From Erodium maritimum (taxonomy: Eukaryota > Streptophyta > Magnoliopsida > Geraniales > Geraniaceae): a DNA stretch of 64,000 nucleotides. The stretch lies in NCBI GenBank assembly GCA_963921825.1, contig OY997590.1, positions 38,023,039 to 38,087,038 of the forward strand, written 5' to 3'. Under the pieces are notes generated by a model. That model was given only the letters and a program-made list of their open reading frames with translations, was not told the DNA's origin and ran no database searches. The position numbers were made by a program, and so were the translations under genes. Every line of letters begins with the position of its first letter. Within the stretch, counting starts at the first letter, position 1. This document shows, piece after piece, positions 35,560 through 47,591 of this stretch.

Positions 35560-36292
35560 TTAATATTTCTCGAGACGAAGAAGAAGTATTCTCCAATATC
35601 CTGTATTGTCCAAAAGGCACACTTCCAATCACCTACTTGGACTTCCCCTTAGGCTCCAATCTTAAGAGAAAGGTGACTTGGGCCATAATCATCCAAAAAA
35701 TTCAAAAATAATCTTGGTATTTGGGAAGAAAAATTATTATCTTTAGGGGGTAAGAATCATTCAACTCAAATCCACATTAGGAGCATTGCCACTATATTAT
35801 TTCTCCATAATCAAAGCTCCAAAAGGTGTTATTAGATCAATGGTTAGTCGGAAAAGAATATTCTTATGGCATGTCTCTTCTACAACTAGGGCTTTCTGCA
35901 AAACTAAATGGGCCAATGTTTGAAAATCTAAGGAGGAAAGGGGGTTGGGGATCAAAAATCTAAACTATATTAATTTATCATTGTTGTCAAAATGTTGGTG
36001 GAGGTTTGCTCTCGAAAGAAAGTCCATTTGGAAATTGTTAATTTGTTCTAAATTTTGTTGGAATCCTAATGATTGGGGTTTGGGTATTTTTACTGAAGTT
36101 GGGGATGCTACTTTATGTCACACATTTTAGATCTGGTTAAAGATCCAAGGTTCTCTATCTTATTTGAGATCAAAAGATTATTTTGGAGAATTGGTAATGG
36201 TGAAAGGACTTATTTACTCTCTCAAGCTAAAGGGATCAAAGTTGCTAAAGCTTGGAATGGTCATTTATGGGACTTGGAGCTGAGGAGAGATC
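35560..36292 (+). pseudogene. LINE ORF2 (reverse transcriptase C-terminal part)
   Basis: Recognisable blocks: T-Y-L-D-F-P-L-G-S near 35630 (usually T-Y-L-G-x-P-L-G), L-G-I-W-E-E-K near 35715, G-I-K-N-L-N-Y-I-N-L-S-L-L-S-K near 35945, W-W-R-F-A-L-E-R-K-S-I-W-K-L at 35995-36040. Stops at 35760-35900 and a frame change near 36130. It runs into the gap at 36293. Confidence 0.8.
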
Positions 36293-36492
36293 NNNNNNNN
36301 NNNNNNNNNNNNNNNNNNNNNNNNNNNNNNNNNNNNNNNNNNNNNNNNNNNNNNNNNNNNNNNNNNNNNNNNNNNNNNNNNNNNNNNNNNNNNNNNNNNN
36401 NNNNNNNNNNNNNNNNNNNNNNNNNNNNNNNNNNNNNNNNNNNNNNNNNNNNNNNNNNNNNNNNNNNNNNNNNNNNNNNNNNNNNNNNNNNN
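36293..36492. other. Assembly gap (200 N)
   Basis: Exactly 200 N, the usual placeholder for a gap of unknown size. It hides the junction between the LINE and the start of the Copia alpha 5' LTR. Reading frames crossing it are meaningless. Confidence 1.
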
Positions 36493-37909
36493 AATGGGAT
36501 TCCGGAGTCCGATCATAGATATCATGTGGGACATGATATTGGACGACCCGACATGAATATGTGCCATAGATCAAGTCATGAACATATTTACTGTCGTAGC
36601 TTGTCATGTATCCTTAGACCAAGGAGTCTTTGTGATCGCTATGTAGTCAACAACTGAGTTTGACCTGAGCCTAACGTTATCCGTAACAGGGCTTCCATAA
36701 CGGCCATGATTTGCTTAGGGACGTGCTACATGAGTGACACGAAAGACAGCTAAGGGATTTATCCCTCATACTGAGGTATGAGAAAGATATCGGTTCTCGG
36801 GTGCTTGATCGAGAGTGACTGAAAGAATAGCATGGCCATGCACATGATATTGGGTATCATATATTCAGTCATCTCACGTATCAAGGTACAGTGATTGAGA
36901 ATAATAAGGATGACGGTTCTATGCCTTATCTCAATCAGGATATCGGAGATAAAAGGATAATGACGGGGACGACGGAAAGGTTAGAATCGACAGGATCGAT
37001 TCGTTATGCACTGTCAAGCAATACTAAAGTCTCGTTAGTTGCCACTTAAATAGGATAAAGTAAAATAGGATTTTACGTTGATCTATTGACATGCATAAAC
37101 CTAAGGGTCACACAGAGGATGAAACTCATTGGCACATTTATGGAGAAGGGCCAAAAGGGAGTTACTCGGACATGACCAAAACTGGGTTTTGGGTCATGTG
37201 CCTGTAAGTGACAGGACATTAGGGATCAAGACAAGGCTTGGAGTCTTGGGATTGATCGCGTCGGATAATGTTGGACATTTCCGGTATGGAAGGCTTGGAG
37301 GCGATGAGCGCATCGCGTGACCTCGTTAGGAATGGCCACAGACCATGTTCCAAGAGGCCCATGCAACCAAGGCCCATGGAACTAATTAATCAAGTCTTGA
37401 TTAATTAGTACTAAATAAGCAAGACAAGGATTAAGGTGTTGGTGATTCACCACATAACCCCATCTTGTCTAGCCATACTTTGTCCTATTTAGACCTTACT
37501 TGACACCAAACTTGTCCCATGCCTTTAGTTGTACAAGTATGAGGTTTTTTATGTTTAAGTCATCTTTTTTCAACATAACAAACACAAGACAAGAATAGGA
37601 AACACAACTTCTCTCCCTCTCTCCGTACAATTTCCGGTTTGGCAAGCTCCCACCTCCATTTCTGTGTTCTTGTATCCTCATAGGGAAGAACTATGTGGCT
37701 TTGATTCCCATGTGGATACGTAGGCGTCTTGGAGACTCAAGCCAATCATTCGTTAACCGGTGTTCTTGTTTTAGTAAGAAATAGTGCTGAATTTTTCTCT
37801 TGTGAATCCATTCTTTGTTAGTTGTTTCATGGTTTTAAACGTCTCTTGGTTTTCATTGATTTTCCGCTGCGAGTTGGTTCATCTCGAACCCTACCTCGAG
37901 ACCTAACAG

Positions 37910-37922
37910 TGGTATCAGAGCC
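37910..37922 (+). other. Primer binding site of Copia alpha
   Basis: TGGTATCAGAGCC, exact initiator tRNA-Met type site, one base after the LTR end CTAACA at 37908. Confidence 0.92.
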
Positions 37923-39368
37923 GTGCTACCTTTGGGATTCACAAGACGGTGTTGAAAGTTTCGGTTTATGCATGTTAATTTGCCAACTTGTTTGATAACA
38001 TGTTTTAAATTCTTATTTATGGATTTAATGCGTGTAAAATGAATTTTTCAAAATTATTTCAAATCTGGAAATTTTGAAAAAAAAATATATTTTTCGGGTC
38101 TCGGGAGCGGGACTCTCGGGGAGCCGATACCGGGACCGAACGGGGCTCCGTTGGATGGAGCTAGGCCAAGCATGACCATTGGATGGTTGATATTCCAAGG
38201 CTAAACCGTTTTGTTAGTTATGACGAGTTTGGAACCGTCATGACGAATTCGAAGATCAAATGTTCAAAAGTTTCATTTTTGAACGGTTTCAATAAACCGA
38301 GCATCAAAAAATTTCGAAACTTTGCTATTAAATAAAACCGGAAAATCACATGATTGTTTGATAACATGATGTGTGATGTGATGTTGGCATGATGCACATT
38401 ATATCCCCGAGCTCGTTTTAATTATTTATCGCTTTTCACGGCCTACGAGCCGTTAGAGTTAGCGTGTAATTATTCTTTCAAGGTGTGGTCGTCGAACCAC
38501 TTATTTGTAATATTTATTTATTCCCGACTTGCGAGTCGTGTATTAAATTTTAATATTTTGATCAAGACGAAGAAAGGGGGGAAAGGTCATTTGGTTGCTT
38601 TTCGGGTGTTGGCATCGGCTTGGAGTCGATGGAGCTCAAGAAGCTAGTGGGAGTTAGTTTAGGAGGCTATTATTTGCACATTTAACTTTATATACCGAGC
38701 ATATCACCTCACATGCAAAGATAAAATTGGAATTTTAATCCTTGTTTGTGAGCCCTTAGAACCGCCATTGCATTGGATGTAGTTGACGGGTTCAAAGGAA
38801 GAATTACATTGGATGTAATTTGATGCATCATTGCATTTGGAATGTAGTTGATGTGCTCATCGCATCTAGGATGTGCCAAAGTTTTGAACACAACTGGACA
38901 AGTAAAAACGAGTCATGTCCGATAGCCCCCAATCATCAAAACCTTACTACCTCCCCGTCATATGGGTGTCGGTCGCATTAGCGGAGCATCCATGAGAAAG
39001 CGGGGTAGTGGGTTTGGACGACATATGTGGGTGTCGTGCGCATTAGCGGAGCACCAACATAGTGACGGGCCATAGTTGAAAATTGGTGGACCCGACTACG
39101 ATTCTCAGCCTGAAGTTGAGCTAGGCTAACAGATAGGGTAAGCCGTGTACACAAGTACATACCCTAGCCAAGAGTCACATTGGATGTGATTGAATGGAGT
39201 CCTACCTACATAGCTCGATTAAGTGGTGAGCATTAGTTCAACTTAATCGAGTGAATCAAGGATCTTGGTTTCAGATTCTAAAGGTTTAGAATCGATTGTT
39301 GGTGTTTAAGCTTGATCTTCATAAAATCTATTCAGTTTACTGATTGAATTTTATCTGTTGTAGATCAA
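37923..39368 (+). other. Copia alpha leader, non-coding
   Basis: About 1.45 kb between primer site and gag without a supported reading frame. It contains short repeats around ACATTGGATGTAGTTGA (38770-38860) and CATATGTGGGTGTCG (38960-39050). No gene seen. Confidence 0.6.
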
Positions 39369-39640
39369 ATGGCAAATTCAGCGAAGATTAATAGTTTGTC
39401 ATTAAAAAAAACATTCTTGACAGGATCAATCTAAATAGGACAAACTATTTGGACTGGTATAGAATTTTGAGGATAGTCCTCAAGTCTGAACGCAAAGAAT
39501 ATGTCATTGACAAGGCTGTCTCTAAGACCATATCAGAGTTACATGAAGTGTCATAAATTGCTGAGAAGAATATATCAGGGATCTAGGATCCAAGGAAATT
39601 GGAAGTGGCAATTGGAAATTGGAAGAATATATCAGGGATA
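39369..39640 (+). pseudogene. gag: Copia alpha gag fragment at deletion junction
   Basis: ATG at 39369 begins M-A-N-S-A-K-I-N; after a frameshift near 39415 the copia Gag pattern continues as N-R-T-N-Y-L-D-W-Y and L-R-I-V-L-K-S-E-R, ending at a stop near 39555. An 18-bp direct repeat GAAGAATATATCAGGGAT occurs at 39565-39582 and 39622-39639, the second copy abutting the truncated LTR. The repeat at the junction suggests template switching or a repaired break. Confidence 0.75.
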
Positions 39641-41201
39641 TGTGCTCTGATCTATGACCACCATGCGAATAGAACCATAGATCGAGATAGATCACACTCG
39701 ATGGGTCCCTAGTCAACAAAGCTTCAGTAGAAGCGACTAGTATGAAAGATAGCTCTTTATGGCTTACGTTCTGTTAGTCATTGGAATGGGATTCCGGAGT
39801 CTGATCATAGATATCATTTGGGGCATGATATTGGACGACCCGACATGAATATGTTCCATAGATCAAGTCATGAACATATTCATTGTCGTAGCTTATCATG
39901 TATCCTTAGACCAGGGAGTCTTTTTGATCGTTAAGCAATAAACAACTGAGTTTGACTTAAGCCTAACGTTGTCCGTAACATGGCTTCGATAACTGCCAGG
40001 ATTGGCTTGGGGATGGACTGCATGACTGACACAGAAGACGGCTAAGGGATTTATCCCTCATACTACGGTATGGGAAAGATATCGGTTCTCGGGCGCTTGA
40101 TCGAGAGTAACTGAAAGAATAGCATGGCCATGCACATGATACTAGGTATCATATATTCAGTCATCTCACATATCAAGGTACAGTGATTGAGAATAATAAG
40201 GATGACTGCTCTATGCATTATCTCAATCAGGATATCGGAGATAAAAGGATAATGACGGGGACGACGGAGAGGTTAGAATCGACATGGACGATTCGTTATG
40301 CAGTGGCAGGAAATACTAAAGTCTCTTTAGTTGCCACTTAAATAGGATCAAGTAAAATGAGATTTTACGTTGATCTATTGACATGCATAAACCTAAGGGT
40401 CACGGTGGAGGATGAAACTCATTGACACATTTATGGAGAATGGCCAAAAGGGAGTTGTCTCGGGACATGACAAAAACTTGGTTTTGGGTCATGTGCCCGT
40501 AAGTGATAGGAAATTACGGATCAAGACAAGGCTTGGAGGCTTGTGATTGATCACGTCAGATAATGTTGGGCATTTCCGATATGGAAGGCTTGGAGGCGAT
40601 GAGCGCATCACGGGACCTCGTTGGGAATGGCCACGGGCCATGTTCCAAGAGGCCCATGCAACCAAGGCCCATGGAACTAATTAATCAAGTCTTGATTAAT
40701 TAGTACTAAATAAGCAAGACAGGGATTAAGGTGTTGGTGATTCACCACTTAACCCCATCTTGTCTAGCCACACTTTGCCCTATTTAGACCTTACTTGACA
40801 CCATACTTGTCCCATGCCTTTAGTTGACAAGTATGGGGTTTGTTATGTTTAAGTCATTTTTTTCAACATAACAAACACAAGACAAGAATAGGAAACACAA
40901 CTTCTCTCCCTCTCTCCCAACAATTTCCGGTTTGGCAAGCTCCCACCTCCATTTTTGTGTTCTTGAGTCCTCAAAGAGAAGAACTACATGGCTTTGATTC
41001 CCATGTGGATACGTAGGCGTGTTGGAGACTCAAGCCAATCATTCATTAACCGGTGTTCTTGTTTTGGTAAGAAATAGTGCTGAATTTTTCTCTTGTGAAT
41101 CCATTCTTTGTTAGTTGTTTCATGGTTTTAATCGTCTCTTGGTTTTCATTGATTTTCTGCTGCGAGTTGGTTCATCTCCAAACCTACCTCGAGAACTAAC
41201 A

Positions 41202-41890
41202 ATATGCTATGTAATATACTATCAGGTGTAATTGTTCATCATGTGGATGACGCTCTAAACTTGGTTTGGGACGATAATGGAATCACTATCAAGAATTTTT
41301 ACTCTTTACTTGCACAACAAGGCATCCAAAATCAGCATAATTCTAGTTGAACAAAAAATGTATGGATTTCTAGGGTTCCTCCAAAAATATTAACATTTTG
41401 TTGCTGGCATGTCTTGATGTAATCCCCTTTAAATGGTATCTAGACAGTAGAAGTTTCAAACTAACTATGCAAGAGATAACTTGTCCTACATGTGCTTAAG
41501 ATTTTGAGGATGGAAGTCATGTTTTACTACATTTTCTAAGAGATTGGCAAGTTTGGAGACTCTTATTTCAATGGTGGGGTTTAAAGTGGGAATTCCATCT
41601 TCTGTCAAATCTCTTCCAACCTCATGGCCAACTTTGTATATTTTCAAAAAGAAGAAGGCTTGGGGGAGAGTGGCTCTTCTAACTTGCTGGTAGATCTAGC
41701 TAGCTATGAATCTGTTTATTTTCCAAGGAATTATTCTATCAGCAAAGGAGTTTTTCTAAATATAGTCACTTAATCCTATAGTTGGGAATTAGCATAATTT
41801 AAAGAGAACCAATTCTCCCTCTTTTTTTTATGTGGAAATCTAATCCTTCCTCTTTTGTTTTTTGGAGGGCTGCAACTCTCAATTTTCTCT
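41202..41890 (+). pseudogene. LINE ORF2 C-terminal end (zf-RVT)
   Basis: Continues the LINE at 35540 after the copia insertion. W-I-S-R-V-P-P-K-I-L-T-F near 41362 and C-P-T-C ... F-E-D-G-S-H-V-L-L near 41485-41530 match the cysteine/histidine segment that follows reverse transcriptase in plant LINEs. Several stops. Confidence 0.75.
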
Positions 41891-43138
41891 AATGTGGATC
41901 ATATAGGGTTGGGTTTGGGTTTGGGTGGAATGAGAAGTGTTTGTGAGATTTGTTAAGGTTCCTTGTTGATGATGGTCTTTTGTGTGTTGCGGGTTTTATT
42001 TTTTGCCTTGTGTGTGGGTAGTGTTTGATTATTAGGAGTTTTTCTTCTTGATGGTGTGTGGGCACTTCTATTTATTGTTGAGTGTTCTCCTCCTTGGTTA
42101 GAGATCTTGTTTAGCTTCTTGTTTCATACGTCAAGCTGTCTTTGATCCATCAGGGACTCCATTTAAGTATAGAGCTATGCTTCTGTGTTGTTTGTGGCAC
42201 AAGCTTTTGATTATTCACTTGCTTCTTCTTGGTTTTCATCCGGCTTAGGATTCTAAATTACAATTGCATATCTTCTTGATAAATATTTGACATTACACTC
42301 AGTAGGTAAGCGAGTAACAAATTGCTTCATAGGTTTATTCGTCTCAAGTTATTTCTTGCGAGGAAGTTTGCAACATCCTTAGGTTGATCAAATGTCATGT
42401 TAAAAAAATATGGAAAAAATACAACTCTCAACAGGGACAATTCAATTCTCATCAGATCTATCAAATTCCTCTTCTTCTCATTTCATATCTTCTTCTGTGA
42501 ATTTCAATGGCTCTTTTTTCTCAATCTGGTTTCTTAGGTGGTTCAGTATGTTATATATTTTTTGTGTAACTTTGTAAGAGTTTATGATTCCTACTCCCTG
42601 TTTTTTCATTCTAGCCCTTATCAATAGCTACACCTATCTTTAGGTTTTTTGGGTTCTTAGTGTAACTTACTTGTAACCCCTCTTTCACCTCATACGAGGT
42701 TTCAACTTTAAATTCTCTTTGCTGATTAAAAAAACACACCATATTCAAGTCAACCAATGGATTTGGGGATGCAACATCAAACTGCTATACAAAGTGGTGA
42801 TTTAAGAGAGAGTAAGGGGAAATGTTATGTCTCTCGAGTGAGTCAACCACAACATTCGAGTTGGGTCAAATCAACTAGTGGTTTAAGATTAATATTAACT
42901 TAAACTACGTCTCTTAAAATGACACAACTAAAATGACGTAGCAGCTTCTTAGCCACTCAAACGACACAACATTTTGACTACAACGCCTTTGTTGGAAGTA
43001 ATTGCTTCTCAAGTGTATTCTCCAATCATTCACCCTTTTATCACCTCTACCGAAGATCTTGGTGTTTTGGTTATCAAAGATACCTTTCAAAGTTTGGAAG
43101 GTCTTGAGCAAGATAAGGTCTTGGAAGGTGAAGTTTAA

Positions 43139-43812
43139 TTGGAAAAAGAAGTTCAGGATCTTTTAGATGCTAAGATTGCTACAAGAGGAAAAGCTCAAGA
43201 CCCGAGTGTGGTCAGTCCATTTCAATTGGAAAAGGGGATAATTTTAGCTTTAACTAATGCTGACTCTTCAAGGGATATTGGACCCTCATTCGCTCTCTCA
43301 AGGGGTCCACCAGAGTTGGATTTTATAGATAGTGGAAATGATATTTTTGTTGCGGAACATATTAATACTCCCTCAGCTTTCAGTTTCCAGGTTCAAGAAG
43401 TGGCTGATTTTTTATGTCTCTCAGACAAGAAAAATAAACCGACTGCACTTCAAAGTTCAAGCCAGAAAAGAAAAAAAACTACAAAGATAAAATTCTTTAT
43501 AATTATTCCACAAGATCAAGGCTTAAAGATAAAGGTGTTGCATTTATTTCTGGTTCTCCTCATCCTATGTCTTTTCTAAATGAACCCTCTGAAGCAAAGA
43601 GAGCTTGGGGCTTTGGTAAGGCAATTGGCCTAAAAGCTAGAATAAATGATGAAGTAATTGTGCAACAACTTAACTCTATGGTGGACCTAAAGAATCAAAG
43701 TGTTGCTCTAAAAGTGGGCTTTGATGATGAATTTCTAGATCTGGAGAAAGAATATGAATATGACAATGCTCTTTTGGTGGAAAACGATCCCACCAACTTA
43801 GGGTCTTTATAA
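43139..43812 (+). pseudogene. LINE ORF1 C-terminal part
   Basis: Frame 43139-43579 starts at TTG and is acidic and Ser-rich. After a frameshift near 43540 the frame 43567-43812 has 'E-A-K-R-A-W-G-F-G-K-A-I-G-L-K-A', close to the 'A-W-E-x-G-K-x-L-G-L' segment in plant LINE ORF1 C-termini, and ends at a TAA at 43810. Function in the element: RNA binding. Confidence 0.55.
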
Positions 43813-45914
43813 ATTCCCTCATGAATTGTAAAACCCGCTTCGCTTTCAAAAGGGTATTATATTGCAATTAGAAAACCTTAGGATAGGTTTTTGAAATAAG
43901 TGGTAAAAAAAAAAAGCAGGTCTGGACCAGGCCAAGCGCGCAGGCCAAGCCCAGCCCAGCCAGCCTTGAGCCCGGTTGTCTTCTGAGGCCCGAAGTGGCC
44001 GGCCCAAACCCACGCCCCTTATAAGCTGAAACCCTAGGGTTTCAGCGTCACAAAGAGACGCAGCCGAACCCTCCTCTCCTCTCGAACCCTCTCGATCTCG
44101 TTTCTCTCTCCCCAGTCTCGACTTCTCTTCTCCTCCATCCGACCCGTTGCCCATCCGACAAGCACACGCCATCACCGTCCCCGACCTCCCTTCCCACTCA
44201 CCTTCTTGAACCCCTCCGCCCAGAGCCGAGCTCTCCGGCTCTCTTCCGGCCATCGACCTTGTCCGTCCGGCCCTAAAGACGCCGGCACCGAGCTCCGGAA
44301 CCCTACTCTCCTCCGATCTGGAGGGTTCGCCGGACACGACCGCCGCCGCCGAGCTCTTCCTCTCTCGTAGCCGTCTCGCCAAAACCACGCCGTAGCCCCG
44401 AGCTCTCCGGCCGTGTAAGGCTCCGGAACCACCGTGCTCGACTGCGCCGCCTTCTCCCCGTCGCCGTTTCTTTACGGTGAGTTCTCGGCCCGTGGAACCT
44501 CGGCCGATAACGGCGTCGCCGGTAGTCGGCCGGACCCAATCCGATCTCGTCCTTCTTCTTTTGTTTTTCTTTTCCCGAGTTTGTTCAGATCTGGTCGGTG
44601 ATAGAACGTTTTCTGTTCTGGATCTGGTTGGGACGGAATAGAACTTCGGAAATGGAAAAGAACAGAACAAAAAACGTGATTTCGGTCTTGTTTAAAGGAA
44701 TATTGGGAAATGGTGTAAATCTGAAGTGTAAAGAAGAACAAAGAGATTAAGGTGTTGTTATTATGTTTCAAAACAAAATTCAGATCTGATTAACTTTGGA
44801 AAAAGGGTTTAAGTTGAGTTTTAAAGTCAAAATCAGATTTGAAATAAAAGTTCGACCTTTATGTGTCGGACGTAAAATTGTTATTGATCTAAACTAGATC
44901 TGGTTAAATTAAAAGGGTTTTAAAACGAAAGTCTGTCGTTAAATGAAACTTGAGTTAAGTTAAATCGAAAAGGGAAAACGAAATCAGATCGGCTTTAGAA
45001 GGGTTTTGGACCAAAATCTCGAGTTTGGAAAAGAGCAGAAGGGAATCGTTTCGTTTTAAAATCAAAGTCGGAATTAGATAAAGCAAAGGAGTTTCAAACA
45101 CGGTTTTGAGTTAAAAATGGTTTTTAACTGGGCTTTGGATCAATCTGAGTTCGGTGCGCGGGTGCTCGAACCCGATCCGTCGTAATCCCACTTTTATCCC
45201 GCTCGAGTGTAAAAGACAACTGTCGGATTTAAACTGGACTAATCGTAACCTTAAATTTAACAACGGAACCGTTATTAATTTGTGGCTTCGTGCTAAATTT
45301 AGAGTCCGGCTTCGATCGAAGTTGAGCCCCGGTAGACAATTTACAAAACCCGGGCCGCCATGTCGGGCGAATCGGGCCTTTGCGGGTCCTTTATCGACAA
45401 TGTCGAGTAATTGGGAAGTTGGGGAGTGATCGACATTTTCGGGGTTACGTTTGGGCGTTAAGTTTATTAATTTTCAGTTTATTCCTCCTAGTTTAAAAGT
45501 GCTGTGAATTTTGTGTTCTTTTAGATCGTGCTGCGGACCGAGGCAAAGGGAAGCTCGGCGAGTGACTGGGATCATCTCGGGTTTTAGTGGAGCGCTTTTG
45601 GAGTTGTTTACGAGGTAGGGAAAAGTAGCCGGATCTCGGCCCTGACTAGGGAAAGTTAATTGTAGAACTGCATGTGACACCGAGGTGTCGTGGGTTGTTT
45701 AGGTTATTGAATATTAGGAAAGCATGTTACGGGAACTTAGTAATTATTGGAAAGGCATGTGACACTTAGTAGTGTCGTAGGAGCAAAGAACTTAGCGTTA
45801 ATTGAATTACTGGAGGCATATGACCATGCCTGGAGGTTGTTTGTGAAACTAGTGATCTTAGGACTGTTGGAGGCATCGATTATGCCGGAGGTTGTTGTGC
45901 GTTATTTCTTGTTG

Positions 45915-46160
45915 AGTTTGCGTGGCCTTGAGAGCCCGTGTTATTTATTGTTGAGTTGGGTGGCCTTGAGAGCCCGTGTTATTTATTGCTGAGTCTTGGG
46001 TGTCCTTGAGAGCCCGTGTTGTCATTTCGGTGTTTTGGGTGGCCGTGAGTGCCCGTGGGGTTGTGAACCCGTACTTTACCGTTGGTGTCTTAGGTGGCCA
46101 TGAGGGCCCGTAGGGTTGTTGAACCTGTGTTTGGTTGTTGGTGTCTTGTTGGCCTTGAGT
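45915..46160. repeat. Tandem repeats in gypsy solo LTR, block 1
   Basis: About five units of 45-65 bp built on GGTGGCCTTGAGAGCCCGTG and TTATTTATTGTTGAGTTG. Confidence 0.8.
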
Positions 46161-46239
46161 TCCTGTGGAGTTGTCACCGGTGTCGTTATTGTCTGTTTGA
46201 ACTTGTTTGTGATTGTGATTGGTTACTTGATACTGGTGG

Positions 46240-46450
46240 AGGTTGTGTGGTGTAGCTAGCCTCCCGACTGGGATTGGGAGAAGCGGAGGGGTTGTGGGCT
46301 AGCTCCCCGACTAGGATCGGGGGAAGGACGCGTGGGTGTGGCTAACCACCCGACTGGGATCGAGTGAAGCGGAGAGGTTGTGGGTTAGCCTCCCGACTGG
46401 GATCGGGAGAAGTTGCGCGACAGGTCGACCGCCTGACCTGACTGGGATCG
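46240..46450. repeat. Tandem repeats in gypsy solo LTR, block 2
   Basis: Four to five units of about 55 bp built on CTCCCGACTGGGATCGGGAG followed by AAGCGGAGGGGTTGTGGG. Confidence 0.8.
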
Positions 46451-47591
46451 GTAAAGGGCGAGAGACAGAGATTGGGTTACTGAGCAGCCGGTTTGCGGTC
46501 CTTTGTGATCTTGTGTGGTATTGTGTGGTTGGCAGTCGTGTCTTGGAGGAGGTCGTCAATCGTAGTGTGGGGTCTACATCACGTGTCCGAGTGTTGAGTC
46601 GGTTGAGAAAGGTGTTGGTCGTGTGTGTGTCTTTTGAGTCGTTGTTGGTGTCACCGGCCTTGTCTGCTAAGTATGCCGTAGTCAGTCTGTTATCTGTGGT
46701 GGTGAGCGAACGCTCACCCCTAGCTGCTTTTCCTACAGGTACCGTTCGCAGTCTGGACTAGGTGAGCTTCTGAAGCTTGAAGAGCTTGAAGCGGGTTGCT
46801 GGGTGTTTTGAGTCTAGTGACGTGTACCTCGTTTTATCCAAGTGTGGGACTGATATTTTGAGATGTAAATATTATTCTTTTGCTGAACTAAACTGGCTTT
46901 TTAAAGTGATTTAATGAAAACAAGTTTCGAGTATCGTATCTTTTTAAATGTTCGCGTCCCGAGTTCGGTTCGCTGAAATTGGGCGTGACATGAATTCTTG
47001 GAATCTGCCTCCTTAATTGATGATGTTTGGGGTTGTGTATTTTCATTACTTGGAAAAACAAGTTGTTTTGTATGGGTATTTTTCTCTGGCTTCTAAGTCC
47101 CTCTTATTTGTCTCTTGGGGCTCAAGACATCTTTTCGATTGCTGACCTCTCTATTTCTGGTGGTTCTGCTCGGTGCTGCTGTTTCATCTTCTTCTTGCTG
47201 GCATTATGCCTTCTCTTGTTGCAGGGTCTGGTTCTATTTCTTATTGCTGAGGAAATTCTGGTTGGTTGGGAGATCTATCTTCTTAGAGCATTTCATCATC
47301 TGTTTTGTGCGTCCTCCTCTTGGGTAGTTCTAGGTGCTTAGTGTTGTTTTTCTGAGGTGGTTGATTGTTGCTGGTTGTTGTGGTTGTGATGGGTGAGTTC
47401 TAGGTGTTTGGTGTAGTTTCTACTATTGTGGTTGGGTTTGTTTTCAGTATCTCTTCTTGGGTTCTAGGTTCTAATCTTGTTTAGTTTCTTGAGGTGCAAG
47501 TTACCTCTTGGTTGTGTTTCTTTTTTTTTGCTCGAAGATTTGTAACTAGATCTTTGTACTTCTATTTCTCTACAAATGAGGTTTTAATCTA

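Larger units (their letters stand above)
36493..41201 (+). mobile_element. Copia alpha element, internally deleted
   Basis: Plus-strand copy of the family also seen at 1-549 and 26039-27725. It has a 5' LTR (36493-37908, start hidden in the gap), primer binding site TGGTATCAGAGCC (37910-37922), a long leader, about 190 bp of gag, then directly a 3' LTR lacking its first ~125 bp (39641-41201). All of pol is deleted. The right flank is ATATG (41202-41206); its partner is in the gap. Confidence 0.9.
35540..42735 (+). mobile_element. LINE with ORF2 remains, split by a Copia alpha element and the N gap
   Basis: Plus strand. The 35540-36292 part reads as mid-to-late reverse transcriptase. The 41202-41700 part continues as the C-terminal zinc-finger region. 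A GT-rich 3' untranslated stretch (41890-42680) ends in the LINE 3' signature: hairpin ACCTC ATAC GAGGT (42687-42700), AT spacer, TTTGCTGATTAAAAAAA (42718-42734). The 5' portion with endonuclease and first RT blocks is missing. No target duplication found. Confidence 0.8.
43827..46990 (+). mobile_element. Gypsy solo LTR, 3,164 bp, TSD TGAAT
   Basis: Starts TGTAAAACCC, ends GGGCGTGACA; perfect duplication TGAAT at 43822-43826 and 46991-46995. It resembles the 11066-12461 fragment and shares the motif GAGCGAACGCTCACCCC (46704-46720) with the other gypsy LTRs. A promoter-like CCTTATAAGC is at 44018-44027, followed by a pyrimidine-rich, GC-rich leader (44060-44560). The long minus-strand frame 43846-44670 is antisense to this leader and not accepted as a gene. 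No internal region remains. Confidence 0.95.

Noticed and set aside
36115..36657. Open frames running through the N gap
   Set aside because: They consist largely of undefined residues across 200 N and join a LINE piece to an LTR.
43846..44670. 274-codon minus-strand open frame in the gypsy solo LTR
   Set aside because: It is antisense to the LTR leader, which explains its Arg/Gly/Glu richness, and it has no known motif.
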